Source: Noviluteimonas gilva
GTDB taxonomy: Bacteria; Pseudomonadota; Gammaproteobacteria; Xanthomonadales; Xanthomonadaceae
Direction of reading: 5' to 3'
Assembly (NCBI RefSeq): GCF_009740395.1
Contig: NZ_WOXT01000001.1
Span: 1,112,464 to 1,176,463 of the forward strand
Length of the DNA: 64,000 nucleotides
Shown here: positions 8,814-17,514 of the stretch, piece after piece
How the letters are laid out: the number at the start of each line of letters is the position of its first letter
How positions within the stretch are numbered: the stretch's first letter is position 1
Made by a program: the position numbers and the translations under genes
Notes under the pieces: generated by a model
The model's input: only the letters and a program-made list of their open reading frames with translations
What the model was told of the DNA's origin: nothing
Database searches by the model: none

Positions 8814-9662
8814 GTGCAGGCGATGTCCCTCAGCGATGCGATCGCCGCGCATGTCGAAGACGGCGCGAGCGTGGCATTGGAAGGCTTCACGCACCTGATC
8901 CCGTTCGCCGCCGGCCATGAATTGATTCGCCAGCGCAAGCGCGATTTGCACCTGATCCGCATGACGCCGGACCTCATCTACGACGAGCTGATCGGCATGG
9001 GCTGCGCGCGCAAGCTGACGTTCTCGTGGGGTGGCAATCCCGGCGTGGGCTCGCTGCATCGGCTGCGCGATGCGGTCGAACATCAGTGGCCGCGGCGGCT
9101 CGAACTCGACGAACACAGCCATGCCGGCATGGTCGCGGCGTTCTGCGCGGGCGCGGCGCGGTTGCCGTTCGGCGTGTTGCGCGGCTATCTCGACAACGAC
9201 CTGGACAAGGCGAACGCGCGCATCCGTCGCGTCGAATGTCCGTTCACCGGCGAACGTCTCGCCGCGGTGCCCGCGCTCAATCCCGACGTGACGATCCTGC
9301 ACGCGCAACGCGCGGATCGCGCGGGCAATGTCGCGCTGCACGGCATCGTGGGGGCGGCGCGCGAGGCGGCGATGGCGGCGACGAAACTGATCGTGACCGT
9401 CGAAGAAATCGTCGATGCCTTGCCGCGGGCAATGAACGGCATCGTTCTGCCGCATTGGGTCGTCACCGCCGTCGTGCAGTGCCCCGGCGGCGCCTATCCG
9501 TCGTACGCGCAGGGCTTCTATGCGCGCGACAACGCCTTCTACCAACGCTGGGATGCGATCGCGCGCGACCGCGAGACCTTCCTGGCGTGGATGCAGACAC
9601 ACGTGCTCGAGACCGCGGACCACGCGGCCTTCCTCGCATCGCTGGACAGGCAGGCCGCATGA
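8814..9662 (+). CDS. CoA-transferase subunit A (alpha)
   Basis: A 282-residue family I CoA-transferase alpha subunit. It shows the characteristic N-terminal GASVALEGFTHLIPFAAGHE region and the SWGGNPGVGSLHR loop. It forms the transferase with the next gene and would move CoA from a donor such as succinyl-CoA to a carboxylic acid. I chose the GTG at 8814 because GGTGGTGGAG lies about ten bases upstream; an ATG at 8823 is also possible but too far from that site. The stop overlaps the next start as ATGA. With the divergent PcaF-type thiolase this makes a 3-oxoadipate-like end route, though the acceptor acid is not proven. Confidence 0.87.
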   Translation: MQAMSLSDAIAAHVEDGASVALEGFTHLIPFAAGHELIRQRKRDLHLIRMTPDLIYDELIGMGCARKLTFSWGGNPGVGSLHRLRDAVEHQWPRRLELDEHSHAGMVAAFCAGAARLPFGVLRGYLDNDLDKANARIRRVECPFTGERLAAVPALNPDVTILHAQRADRAGNVALHGIVGAAREAAMAATKLIVTVEEIVDALPRAMNGIVLPHWVVTAVVQCPGGAYPSYAQGFYARDNAFYQRWDAIARDRETFLAWMQTHVLETADHAAFLASLDRQAA

Positions 9663-10447
9663 CCGACGCCACGCGCGATGAGTGGATGACCGTCGCTGCC
9701 GCGCGCATGTTGCGCGATCGCTGCGTCTGTTTCGTCGGCATCGGCTTGCCGAGTGCGGCCTGCAATCTCGCGCGCCTCACGCATGCGCCGGACATCGTGT
9801 TGATCTACGAGTCCGGCACGATCGGCACGAAGCCCGATGTGTTGCCGCTGTCGATCGGCGATGGCGAACTCGCGGAAACCGCGGCGTTCGTCGTGCCGAT
9901 GCCCGATGTGTTCGCGTATTACCTGCAGGCCGGACGCGTCGATGTCGGCTTCCTCGGCGCGGCGCAGATCGACCGCTTCGGCAACTTGAACAGCACCGTC
10001 ATCGGCGACTACGAAGCGCCGTCCACGCGCTTGCCCGGCGCAGGCGGTGCGCCGGAAATCGCGGCGCATGCGCGCGAAACCTTCGTGATGTTGAAGGCGA
10101 CGCCGCGCAGCTTCGTCGGGCAACTGGATTTCCGCACGACCGCCGGCTTCGGCCGCGGTCATGGGGATCGCGCGCGCAGCGCCGCACACGGCGGTGGTCC
10201 GCGCGCGGTGATCACCGACTTCGGCCTCCTCGCGCCGCATGCGACCACCGACGAGCTGCAACTCACCGCGCTGTTCGAAGGCGCGACGATCGACGAAGCG
10301 CGCAAAGCCGTCGGTTGGCCGCTGGGCATCGCCGACGAAGTGACGCAAGTCCCGGCGCCCACGGCGCACGAACTCGACACCCTGCGCGCGCTGCATGCGC
10401 GCACCCGACAAGCCCACGCACAACCCGTGGTGTTGCCCACTCCATGA
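9659..10447 (+). CDS. CoA-transferase subunit B (beta)
   Basis: A 262-residue beta subunit, coupled by an ATGA overlap to subunit A. The catalytic glutamate expected in this subunit is E51 in the ESGTIGTKP motif. The segment VGFLGAAQIDRFGNLNST is typical of the family. Together the A and B subunits resemble the PcaIJ/CatIJ and glutaconate CoA-transferase branch. The stop codon overlaps the start of the next aminotransferase gene. Confidence 0.87.
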   Translation: MTDATRDEWMTVAAARMLRDRCVCFVGIGLPSAACNLARLTHAPDIVLIYESGTIGTKPDVLPLSIGDGELAETAAFVVPMPDVFAYYLQAGRVDVGFLGAAQIDRFGNLNSTVIGDYEAPSTRLPGAGGAPEIAAHARETFVMLKATPRSFVGQLDFRTTAGFGRGHGDRARSAAHGGGPRAVITDFGLLAPHATTDELQLTALFEGATIDEARKAVGWPLGIADEVTQVPAPTAHELDTLRALHARTRQAHAQPVVLPTP

Positions 10448-11781
10448 CCGGATCCCCCATGTCTTCCGAACACATCCGCATGCCGCTTCCCGGCCCGAAC
10501 GCGCAGGCGATGCTCGCGCGCGACGCCGAAGTCATTTCGCCGTCGTATCCGCGCGACTATCCGTTCGTGATGTCGCACGGGCGCGGCACGGAAGTGTGGG
10601 ACGTCGATGGCAATCGCTTCCTCGACTTCGCCGCGGGCATCGCGGTGTGCAGCACGGGCCACGCGCATCCGCAGGTCGTCGCGGCGGTGCAGGGCGCGGC
10701 CGCGAAGTTCCTGCACATTTCCAGCGATTACTGGCACGAGCAGATGATCGGGCTCGGCGAACGCCTGGCGCGCATCGCGCCGATGGGCGAGCCGGCGATG
10801 AGTTTCCTGTGCCAGTCGGGCACCGAAGCGGTGGAAGCGGCGATCAAGCTCGCGCGCTATGTCACCGGGCGCTCGCGCTTCATCGGATTCCTCGGTGGTT
10901 TCCATGGACGCACGATGGGCTCGCTTGCCTTCACCTCCAGCAAGTACACGCAGCAGAAGGGTTTCTTCGCCACGATGCCGGGCGTGGTGCACGTGCCGTA
11001 TCCGAACGCGTATCGGCCGCTCTTCGCGGGCGAAGACCAGGGCGCGGCCGTCCTCGATTACATCCGCATGCTGTTCGAACGCAGCGTGCCGCCGTCGGAA
11101 GTCGCGGCGATCCTCGTCGAGCCGATCCAGGGCGAAGGCGGCTACGTCGTACCGCCTGACGGTTTCCTCGCAGGCCTGCGCGCGCTGTGCGACGAGCACG
11201 GCATCCTGTTGATCTTCGATGAAGTGCAGTCGGGCACCGGCCGCACGGGACGCATGTACGCCAGCCAGCATTGGGGCGTGGCGCCCGACATCATGACGCT
11301 CGCCAAGGGACTGGGCTCGGGTTTGCCCATCGGCGCGATGGTCGCGAAGAAGCGCTTGATGTCGCAGTGGAAACGCGGTGCGCACGGCAACACCTACGGC
11401 GGCAATCCGATCGCATGCGCGGCGGCCAACGCGACGATCGACCTGGTCGAAGGCGGCATGGTCGGCAACGCGGCCACGGTCGGTGCGCATTTCATGGGCG
11501 CGTTGAACGACCTTGCGCGCGAGTACCCGTGCATCGGCGAAGTCCGCGGCAAGGGGCTGATGATCGGCATGGAACTCATCGAACCCGATGCCGCCCGCAC
11601 GCCGGCGCGCGCGCTGTGCGACGCGGTGGTGACGCGCGCATTCCACAATGGATTGCTGCTGCTGTCGTGCGGCGCGAGCACGGTGCGCTTCATGCCGCCG
11701 CTCAACGTGACGCGCGATGAAATCGACGAGGCGATGGCATTGCTGCGCCTCAGCCTTGACGAAGCCCTGGCCGGGGCCTGA
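10444..11781 (+). CDS. Second class III aminotransferase (4-aminobutyrate type)
   Basis: PLP-dependent aminotransferase, 445 residues from the ATG at 10444, which overlaps the CoA-transferase B stop; a second in-frame ATG at 10459 (MSSEHIRMP) is an equally plausible start. The PLP lysine K288 is in TLAKGLGSGLPIG and D259 in IFDEVQSGTGRTG. The sequence is nearer to GabT and acetylornithine-type aminotransferases than to the first aminotransferase of the operon, with which it shares only the family core. Having two different omega-transaminases in one operon suggests that the substrate, or two successive intermediates, carries more than one amino group. The exact substrate is unknown. Confidence 0.87.
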   Translation: MTGSPMSSEHIRMPLPGPNAQAMLARDAEVISPSYPRDYPFVMSHGRGTEVWDVDGNRFLDFAAGIAVCSTGHAHPQVVAAVQGAAAKFLHISSDYWHEQMIGLGERLARIAPMGEPAMSFLCQSGTEAVEAAIKLARYVTGRSRFIGFLGGFHGRTMGSLAFTSSKYTQQKGFFATMPGVVHVPYPNAYRPLFAGEDQGAAVLDYIRMLFERSVPPSEVAAILVEPIQGEGGYVVPPDGFLAGLRALCDEHGILLIFDEVQSGTGRTGRMYASQHWGVAPDIMTLAKGLGSGLPIGAMVAKKRLMSQWKRGAHGNTYGGNPIACAAANATIDLVEGGMVGNAATVGAHFMGALNDLAREYPCIGEVRGKGLMIGMELIEPDAARTPARALCDAVVTRAFHNGLLLLSCGASTVRFMPPLNVTRDEIDEAMALLRLSLDEALAGA

Positions 11782-11807
11782 CGCCGATGCGCGCCGGGGG
11801 GACGCGC

Positions 11808-14315
11808 ATGGCACGCACCGCGTGCATCGTCGCGCTGCTTGCATCCGCCGTCGCGGCGGCGAGCGGGCGCGAGCCGGTGCTCAAGCAGGTCGACCTGCCG
11901 CACAACTATTACTGGCGCGAGTTGTACCTGCCGCAATTGACGACGGGCCCGTCGGGCGTGAGCTTCATGCCCGACAACGAAACGCTCGTGTACAGCATGG
12001 GCGGATCGCTGTGGCGGCAGCGCATCGGTGATGACGAAGCGGTCGAACTCACGCATGCGAAGGGTGCGTACGACCATCAGCCCGATGTCGCGCGCGATGG
12101 GCGCAGCGTCGTGTTCACGCGTTACGACGGCGGTGGGCTCGAACTGTGGCGGCTTGATCTTGCAAGCGGCAAAACGCAGGCGCTCACGCAAGGTGGTGCC
12201 GTCAACGTCGAGCCGCGCTTGTCGCCGGACGGTCGCCGCATCGCGTGGGTGTCGACGCAAGGGACGGGGCACTTCAACCTTTTCATCGCCGACATCGACG
12301 CCGACGGCTTGCACAACGCGCATCCGCTGCTGGGCGAACGCAAGAGCAAGCTCGATCGTTACTACTATTCGGCCTTCGATCACGCGATCAATCCGTCGTG
12401 GTCGCCGGATGGAAAGTCGCTGCTGTATGTCGGCAATCCCGAGATCGCGTGGGGCACGGGCGACCTGTCGATCGTGTCGGTCGATGCGCCCGCGCAACGC
12501 CGCAAACTCCTCTCGGAAGAAACGAGCTGGAGCGCGCGCCCCGACTTCGCACCCGACGGCAAGCGCATCGTGTTTTCCAGCTACCACGGCCGGCAGACGC
12601 ACCAACTCTGGCTGACGAACGTGCAGGGCGCGGCGCCGTTGCCGCTGACGTTCGGCGAGACCGAGCGTCGCAATGCGCGCTGGTCGCCCGATGGCAAGCG
12701 CATCGCGTACATCGGCAACGCGGGCGCGGATGGCAACACGCAGTTGGTCGTGATGGAACCTTTGGGCGGCGCGAGCCGTGTGGTCGAAGCCAAGCGCCTG
12801 CGCACACTGTCGCCGACGGCACGCCTGACGCTCGACATTCGCGATGCCGGTGGCAAGCCCGTCCCGGCGCGCGTCTCCGTGCAGGGCAGCGATGGTCGCG
12901 CACACGCGGCGCGGAACGCCTGGATGCACGCCGACGATGGCTTCGATCGCGCCAAGCTCGCCACCGAAGGGCATTACTTCCACTGCGCCTCGCCGTGCAC
13001 GCTCGACGTGCCCGCGGGCGAGACGCAGATCGTCGTGCAGCGCGGCTTCGCGAACGACTTGTGGCAGCGGCGCATCGATGTCGCCGCCGGTCGCGAGACG
13101 ACCGTTGGGGTCTCGCTCGTCGCGCATCCGTTCCCGCCGGAGTTCGGCGATTGGATCAGCGCCGACCTGCACGTCCACATGAACTACGGTGGCCACTATC
13201 GCAACACGCCCGAACACCTGGCGTGGCAGGCGCAGGCCGAGGACCTCGACCTCGTCGAGAACCTCATCGTCAACAAGGAAGAGCGCATCCCGGATATCGC
13301 CTGGTTCGGGACGCCGGGGATCGGCACGCGGCCGCGCATTTCGCACGCGCAGGAATTCCACACGAGTTTCTGGGGCCACCTGGGGCTGTTGAACCTGCGC
13401 GAGAACTTCGTCGCGCCGGACTTCTCCGCGTATCGCCATACCGCGCTCGCGAGCCCGTGGCCGCACAACGGCGTCATCGCGGATCTCGCGCATGCGCAGC
13501 AGGGCCTGGTCGGTTACGTGCACCCGTTCGACACCGTGCCCGATCCGGTGAACGACGCATCGCTCACCCACCAATTGCCCGCCGATGTCGCGCACGGCAA
13601 GGTCGATTACATGGAAGTGGTCGGGTTCTCCGATCACAAGGCGACCGCGTCGGTCTGGTATCGCCTGATGAACCTCGGCTACCGCATCCCGGCCGGCGCG
13701 GGCTCCGACACGATGGCGAACTACGCATCGCTGCGCGGGCCGGTGGGCATGAATCGTGTGTTCCTCGATACGCAGGGACGTCTGGACGACGCATCGGTGT
13801 TCGCCGCGCTCAAGGCAGGGCGTGGGTTCGCCTCCAATGGCCCGATGCTCGGTCTGCTGGTCGACGACCACAAACCGGGCGACACGATCGCCGCCGGACG
13901 GCGCGTGAAGGTGCGCATCGCGTTGCATTCACCGGTGCCGGTCGATCACCTGGAACTGGTCGCGAACGGCGAAGTGATCCATCGCTTCGACCTCAGGGGC
14001 GACCGCACGCGCATGTGGGGGACCGGCGAGATCGATCTTCCGAAAGGCGGTTGGTTGCTCCTGCGCGCCTGGAACGACGACGCGAATCCGCTGTTGCTCG
14101 ACCTCTATCCGTACGCGACGACCAACCCCGTGTGGCTCGAAGGTCCCACGCCCGATGCACACGCCGATGCCGCGTATTTCGTCGCCTGGCTCGATCGCGT
14201 CATCGAAGCGACCGCCGCGCGAGACGACTACAACGACGCGACAGAAAAAGAAGCAACGCTCGCCTACCTGCGCGAAGCGCAATCCCTGATCCGCAAGCGC
14301 GCGGGAGACAAGTGA
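11808..14315 (+). CDS. Secreted CehA/McbA-like metallohydrolase with TolB-type propeller
   Basis: An 835-residue exported protein: signal peptide at 1-20 (ACIVALLASAVAAA), then WD40-like/TolB beta-propeller repeats (about 35-330, several SPDG(K/R)RIAW/VFSS units), a linker domain, and a PHP-like metallohydrolase domain with the metal motif DLHVH at 453-457. Enzymes of the CehA/McbA type hydrolyse carbamate and amide bonds, but family members are diverse. I chose the ATG at 11808 because GGGGGGA lies six bases upstream; the ATG at 11787 lacks a site. It is followed without gap by another secreted propeller protein, the S9 peptidase. It probably acts in the periplasm on the imported compound. 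Confidence 0.82.
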   Translation: MARTACIVALLASAVAAASGREPVLKQVDLPHNYYWRELYLPQLTTGPSGVSFMPDNETLVYSMGGSLWRQRIGDDEAVELTHAKGAYDHQPDVARDGRSVVFTRYDGGGLELWRLDLASGKTQALTQGGAVNVEPRLSPDGRRIAWVSTQGTGHFNLFIADIDADGLHNAHPLLGERKSKLDRYYYSAFDHAINPSWSPDGKSLLYVGNPEIAWGTGDLSIVSVDAPAQRRKLLSEETSWSARPDFAPDGKRIVFSSYHGRQTHQLWLTNVQGAAPLPLTFGETERRNARWSPDGKRIAYIGNAGADGNTQLVVMEPLGGASRVVEAKRLRTLSPTARLTLDIRDAGGKPVPARVSVQGSDGRAHAARNAWMHADDGFDRAKLATEGHYFHCASPCTLDVPAGETQIVVQRGFANDLWQRRIDVAAGRETTVGVSLVAHPFPPEFGDWISADLHVHMNYGGHYRNTPEHLAWQAQAEDLDLVENLIVNKEERIPDIAWFGTPGIGTRPRISHAQEFHTSFWGHLGLLNLRENFVAPDFSAYRHTALASPWPHNGVIADLAHAQQGLVGYVHPFDTVPDPVNDASLTHQLPADVAHGKVDYMEVVGFSDHKATASVWYRLMNLGYRIPAGAGSDTMANYASLRGPVGMNRVFLDTQGRLDDASVFAALKAGRGFASNGPMLGLLVDDHKPGDTIAAGRRVKVRIALHSPVPVDHLELVANGEVIHRFDLRGDRTRMWGTGEIDLPKGGWLLLRAWNDDANPLLLDLYPYATTNPVWLEGPTPDAHADAAYFVAWLDRVIEATAARDDYNDATEKEATLAYLREAQSLIRKRAGDK

Positions 14316-16318
14316 TGCGTGCCCTCTGGTTGCTCGCATTCCTGACGGCGTCGGCGCATGCGCAGACGCAGACACCGTTCACCGCCGACGATCTCGCGAA
14401 GCTGGTCGATCTCACCGAGCCGACGTTTTCGCCCGACGGCCGCACGATCGCCTACACCGCGACGGCCGCCAACCTCACCGAAGACGCGAGCCAATCCGAC
14501 CTGTGGCTGGTCGACTACGCGAGCGGGAAGCGCACGCGCCTCACCAACACGCCGAAGAAGGACGAGTCGCGCCCCCAGTGGATGCCGGACGGCAAATCGA
14601 TCGCTTTCCTGTCCGATCGCGGCGGCGAAGAGGCGAAGACGCAAGTCTGGTCGATGCCCGCCAGCGGCGGCGAAGCCAAACGCCTCACGAAATTCGGCGA
14701 CGACATCAGCGACTTCGTGCTCTCGCCCGACGGCAAACGCATCGCGTTCATCGCGCGCGATCCCGAACGCCCCTTCGGCGCGAAGGAACCGAAGAACCCG
14801 CTGCCCATCGTCACCGAGCGCTATCAGTTGCGCGAGGACGGCGTCGGCTATCTCACCACGCGACGTGCGCATCTCTACGTGCTCGACATCGCCACCGGCA
14901 AGACCGAGCTGCTCACGCCGGGCGCGCACGACGAGCAACTGCCCGCATGGTCGCCCGACGGCAAGCTGCTCGCTTACGTCACCAAGCGTGGCGTCGATCC
15001 GGATCGCCATCTGAACTACGACATCTATGTCGTCGAACCGAAGGCGGGCGCAAAGGAGCGACAACTCACGACGTTCACCGGTTCGGACCTCGATCCCTAT
15101 TGGGAAACGCGCCCGACCTGGAGTCCGGACAGCACGCGCATCGCTTACTTGCGCAGCGGCGAGGACAAGTGGATCTACTACACGCCGTGGCAGTTGGCGA
15201 TCGTTGACGTCGCGACGGGCACCGAGTCGATTCCCGCGCCGATCGACCGTTGCTTCACCAAGCCGCGGTGGTCGTCGGACGGAAAGAGCGTCTACGCGCT
15301 CATCGAACAACCCCTGGTCACGCATCTTTCGCGCATCGATCTCGCGGACGGCAAGGTCACGCCGCTGACGACGGGCCCGCGCTTCGACTACGACCTCGAC
15401 GTCTCGCGCGACGGCCGCATCGTCGTGCTCGGCGGCGGCGACTTGCATCCGTATGACATCGCCGCAGTCGAACCCACGGGCCTGCGCACGCTCGCCGACC
15501 ACAACGCATTCCTCGAAAAACGGCGGCTCGCGCCGGTCGAAGAACTCCACTTCCGAAACGGCGATGTCGAACTTGAAGGCCTGCTGATCAAGCCGATCGG
15601 CTACGTCGAAGGCCGCCGCTATCCGACCATCGTGCGCCTGCACGGCGGTCCGGTGTATCAGTTCAGCCACGAATTCATGCCCGACTGGCAGGCCTATGCG
15701 GCGCAGGGGTTCGCGGTCGTCGCGCTGAATCCGCGCGGGGGTTCCGGTCGCGGTTTCGATTTCGCGAAGGCGATCTACGCCGACTGGGGCAACGTCGATG
15801 CGAGTGACGTATTGGCCGGCGTCGATCACGTCGTCGCACTCGGCATCGCCGATCCCGATCGCCTCGGCATCGGCGGCTGGAGCTACGGCGCGATCCTCAC
15901 CAACGCGGTCATCGCGCGCGACCAACGCTTCAAGGCGGCGATCAGCGGTGCGGGCGCGTCCAACATGTACGGCATGTTCGGGCACGACCAATACATCCGC
16001 GAATACACGCTGGAGCTCGGTACGCCCTGGGACAACCGCGAGGTCTACGACCGCGCCAGCTTCCCGTTCCTGCACAGCGACCGGATCACGACCCCGACCC
16101 TGTTCCAGTGCGGCGAAGCCGATGCGAACGTGCCGTGCCTGGGCGCGGAGCAGATGTACCAGGCCCTGCGATCGCGCGATGTGCCCACGCAGTTGGTGGT
16201 CTATCCCGGCGAAAGCCACGGGCTCACTGTTCCCAGCTACCTCCGTGACCGCATGATGCGGAACCTGGGGTGGTACGCGCGGTACTTGAAAGGCACCGAT
16301 TTGAAGGGAGGGGAGTGA
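14315..16318 (+). CDS. S9 prolyl oligopeptidase-family serine peptidase, exported
   Basis: A 667-residue protein with signal peptide MRALWLLAFLTASAHA, a TolB/DPP-type beta-propeller (about 30-400, repeated SPDGK motifs) and a C-terminal alpha/beta-hydrolase domain. The catalytic triad can be read as Ser523 in GGWSYG, Asp603 in CGEADANVP and His635 in GESHGL. The family removes or cleaves short peptides, commonly dipeptides, in the periplasm. The start ATG shares a base with the preceding stop (TGATG). Its position among other secreted hydrolases and an APC permease suggests that it trims a peptide-like nutrient before uptake. Confidence 0.9.
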   Translation: MRALWLLAFLTASAHAQTQTPFTADDLAKLVDLTEPTFSPDGRTIAYTATAANLTEDASQSDLWLVDYASGKRTRLTNTPKKDESRPQWMPDGKSIAFLSDRGGEEAKTQVWSMPASGGEAKRLTKFGDDISDFVLSPDGKRIAFIARDPERPFGAKEPKNPLPIVTERYQLREDGVGYLTTRRAHLYVLDIATGKTELLTPGAHDEQLPAWSPDGKLLAYVTKRGVDPDRHLNYDIYVVEPKAGAKERQLTTFTGSDLDPYWETRPTWSPDSTRIAYLRSGEDKWIYYTPWQLAIVDVATGTESIPAPIDRCFTKPRWSSDGKSVYALIEQPLVTHLSRIDLADGKVTPLTTGPRFDYDLDVSRDGRIVVLGGGDLHPYDIAAVEPTGLRTLADHNAFLEKRRLAPVEELHFRNGDVELEGLLIKPIGYVEGRRYPTIVRLHGGPVYQFSHEFMPDWQAYAAQGFAVVALNPRGGSGRGFDFAKAIYADWGNVDASDVLAGVDHVVALGIADPDRLGIGGWSYGAILTNAVIARDQRFKAAISGAGASNMYGMFGHDQYIREYTLELGTPWDNREVYDRASFPFLHSDRITTPTLFQCGEADANVPCLGAEQMYQALRSRDVPTQLVVYPGESHGLTVPSYLRDRMMRNLGWYARYLKGTDLKGGE

Positions 16319-17514
16319 TGCGCTCGATCGTCGTGCTCGCGTTGGCGCTGTCCGCGTCGCTGTCCGCATTCGCCGCGGAACCTCGCGCGCGTGACCTCGG
16401 CGTTCCCTTCGAAGGCACGCCCGGTGCGGGCAACGCGATCACCGATGTTGCCGGCGTCACCGTCGGCCAGGTCACCCTGATCGACGACCTGCCCGATGGC
16501 CACAAGGTGCGCACCGGCGTCACCGCGATCCTGCCGCGCGGTCGCACGAGTTTCGATACGTGGGTCTTCGGCGGTTGGTTCGCGCTCAACGGCAACGGCG
16601 AGATGACGGGCACGACGTGGATCAGCGAGTCGGGCCAGCTCGAAGGCCCCGTCATGCTGACGAACACGCACAGCGTCGGCGTCGTGCGCGATGCGGTGAT
16701 CGCCGAGCGCATCAAGGCCGGCGGCGCGGATGCAAGTGGTTACTGGTGGTCGCTGCCGGTCGTCGCCGAAACCTGGGACGGCCACCTCAACGACATCAAC
16801 GGCTTCCACGTGAAGCCCGAACACGTCGCGCAAGCCCTGCGCGATGCGAAGGACGGTCCGGTCGCCGAAGGCAATGTCGGCGGCGGCACCGGCATGATCT
16901 GCCACGAATTCAAGTGCGGGATCGGCACGGCGTCGCGTCGCGTGACGCCGGAGGGTCAGGCCGATGCGAGCCGCGCCTACACCGTCGGTGTGCTCGTGCA
17001 GGCGAACTACGGCGTGCGCGACACGCTCCGCATCGCCGGCGTGCCCGTCGGCCAGCACCTGCGCAACGATCGCGTCTACACCGATCCGGCGCTCGCGCTC
17101 GAAGGCCGCGCCGTCCCCGGCGGCGACACCGGTTCGATCATCATCGTGATCGCGACCGACGCACCGCTGCTCCCGCACCAGCTCGATCGCATCGCCAAGC
17201 GCGCGAGCATGGGCCTGGCACGCATGGGCAGCTACGCGGGCAATGGATCGGGCGACATCTTCGTCGCGTTCTCCACGGCCAATGCCGCCGCCGCCGCGGG
17301 CAAGGAAATGAACGACGCGCAGTTCATCGGCAACGACCATCTCGACGGCTTGTTCGAAGCCACCGTGCAGGCGACCGAGGAAGCCATCGTCAACGCGATG
17401 GTCGCCGCGCGCGACATGCGCGGCGAAGGCGGCCGCTACGCAAACGCCATCGACCACGATGCCCTGGTCCGTCTGCTCAAGCAGTACGGCCGTTACCACC
17501 CGGAAAAGAAATGA
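16318..17514 (+). CDS. P1-family aminopeptidase (DmpA/BapA-like), exported
   Basis: A 398-residue protein with signal peptide MRSIVVLALALSASLSAFA. It belongs to the DmpA/BapA N-terminal-nucleophile family, which self-cleaves in front of a serine that becomes the catalytic residue; here the site is Gly310-Ser311 in YAGNGSGD. The GGGTGMICHEFKCGIGTASR region forms part of the alpha-subunit core. Family members release L- or D-alanine, beta-amino acids or amides from peptides that normal peptidases resist, so the natural substrate may be a beta-peptide or amide. It is joined to the S9 peptidase by a one-base stop/start overlap and to the amidohydrolase by an ATGA overlap. Confidence 0.88.
   Translation: MRSIVVLALALSASLSAFAAEPRARDLGVPFEGTPGAGNAITDVAGVTVGQVTLIDDLPDGHKVRTGVTAILPRGRTSFDTWVFGGWFALNGNGEMTGTTWISESGQLEGPVMLTNTHSVGVVRDAVIAERIKAGGADASGYWWSLPVVAETWDGHLNDINGFHVKPEHVAQALRDAKDGPVAEGNVGGGTGMICHEFKCGIGTASRRVTPEGQADASRAYTVGVLVQANYGVRDTLRIAGVPVGQHLRNDRVYTDPALALEGRAVPGGDTGSIIIVIATDAPLLPHQLDRIAKRASMGLARMGSYAGNGSGDIFVAFSTANAAAAAGKEMNDAQFIGNDHLDGLFEATVQATEEAIVNAMVAARDMRGEGGRYANAIDHDALVRLLKQYGRYHPEKK

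Noticed and set aside
12245-14314. Plus-strand frame upstream of and continuous with the S9 peptidase, suggesting a giant 1357-residue protein
   Set aside because: It is the shadow of the CehA-like gene in another frame; the peptidase has its own signal peptide and start at 14315.
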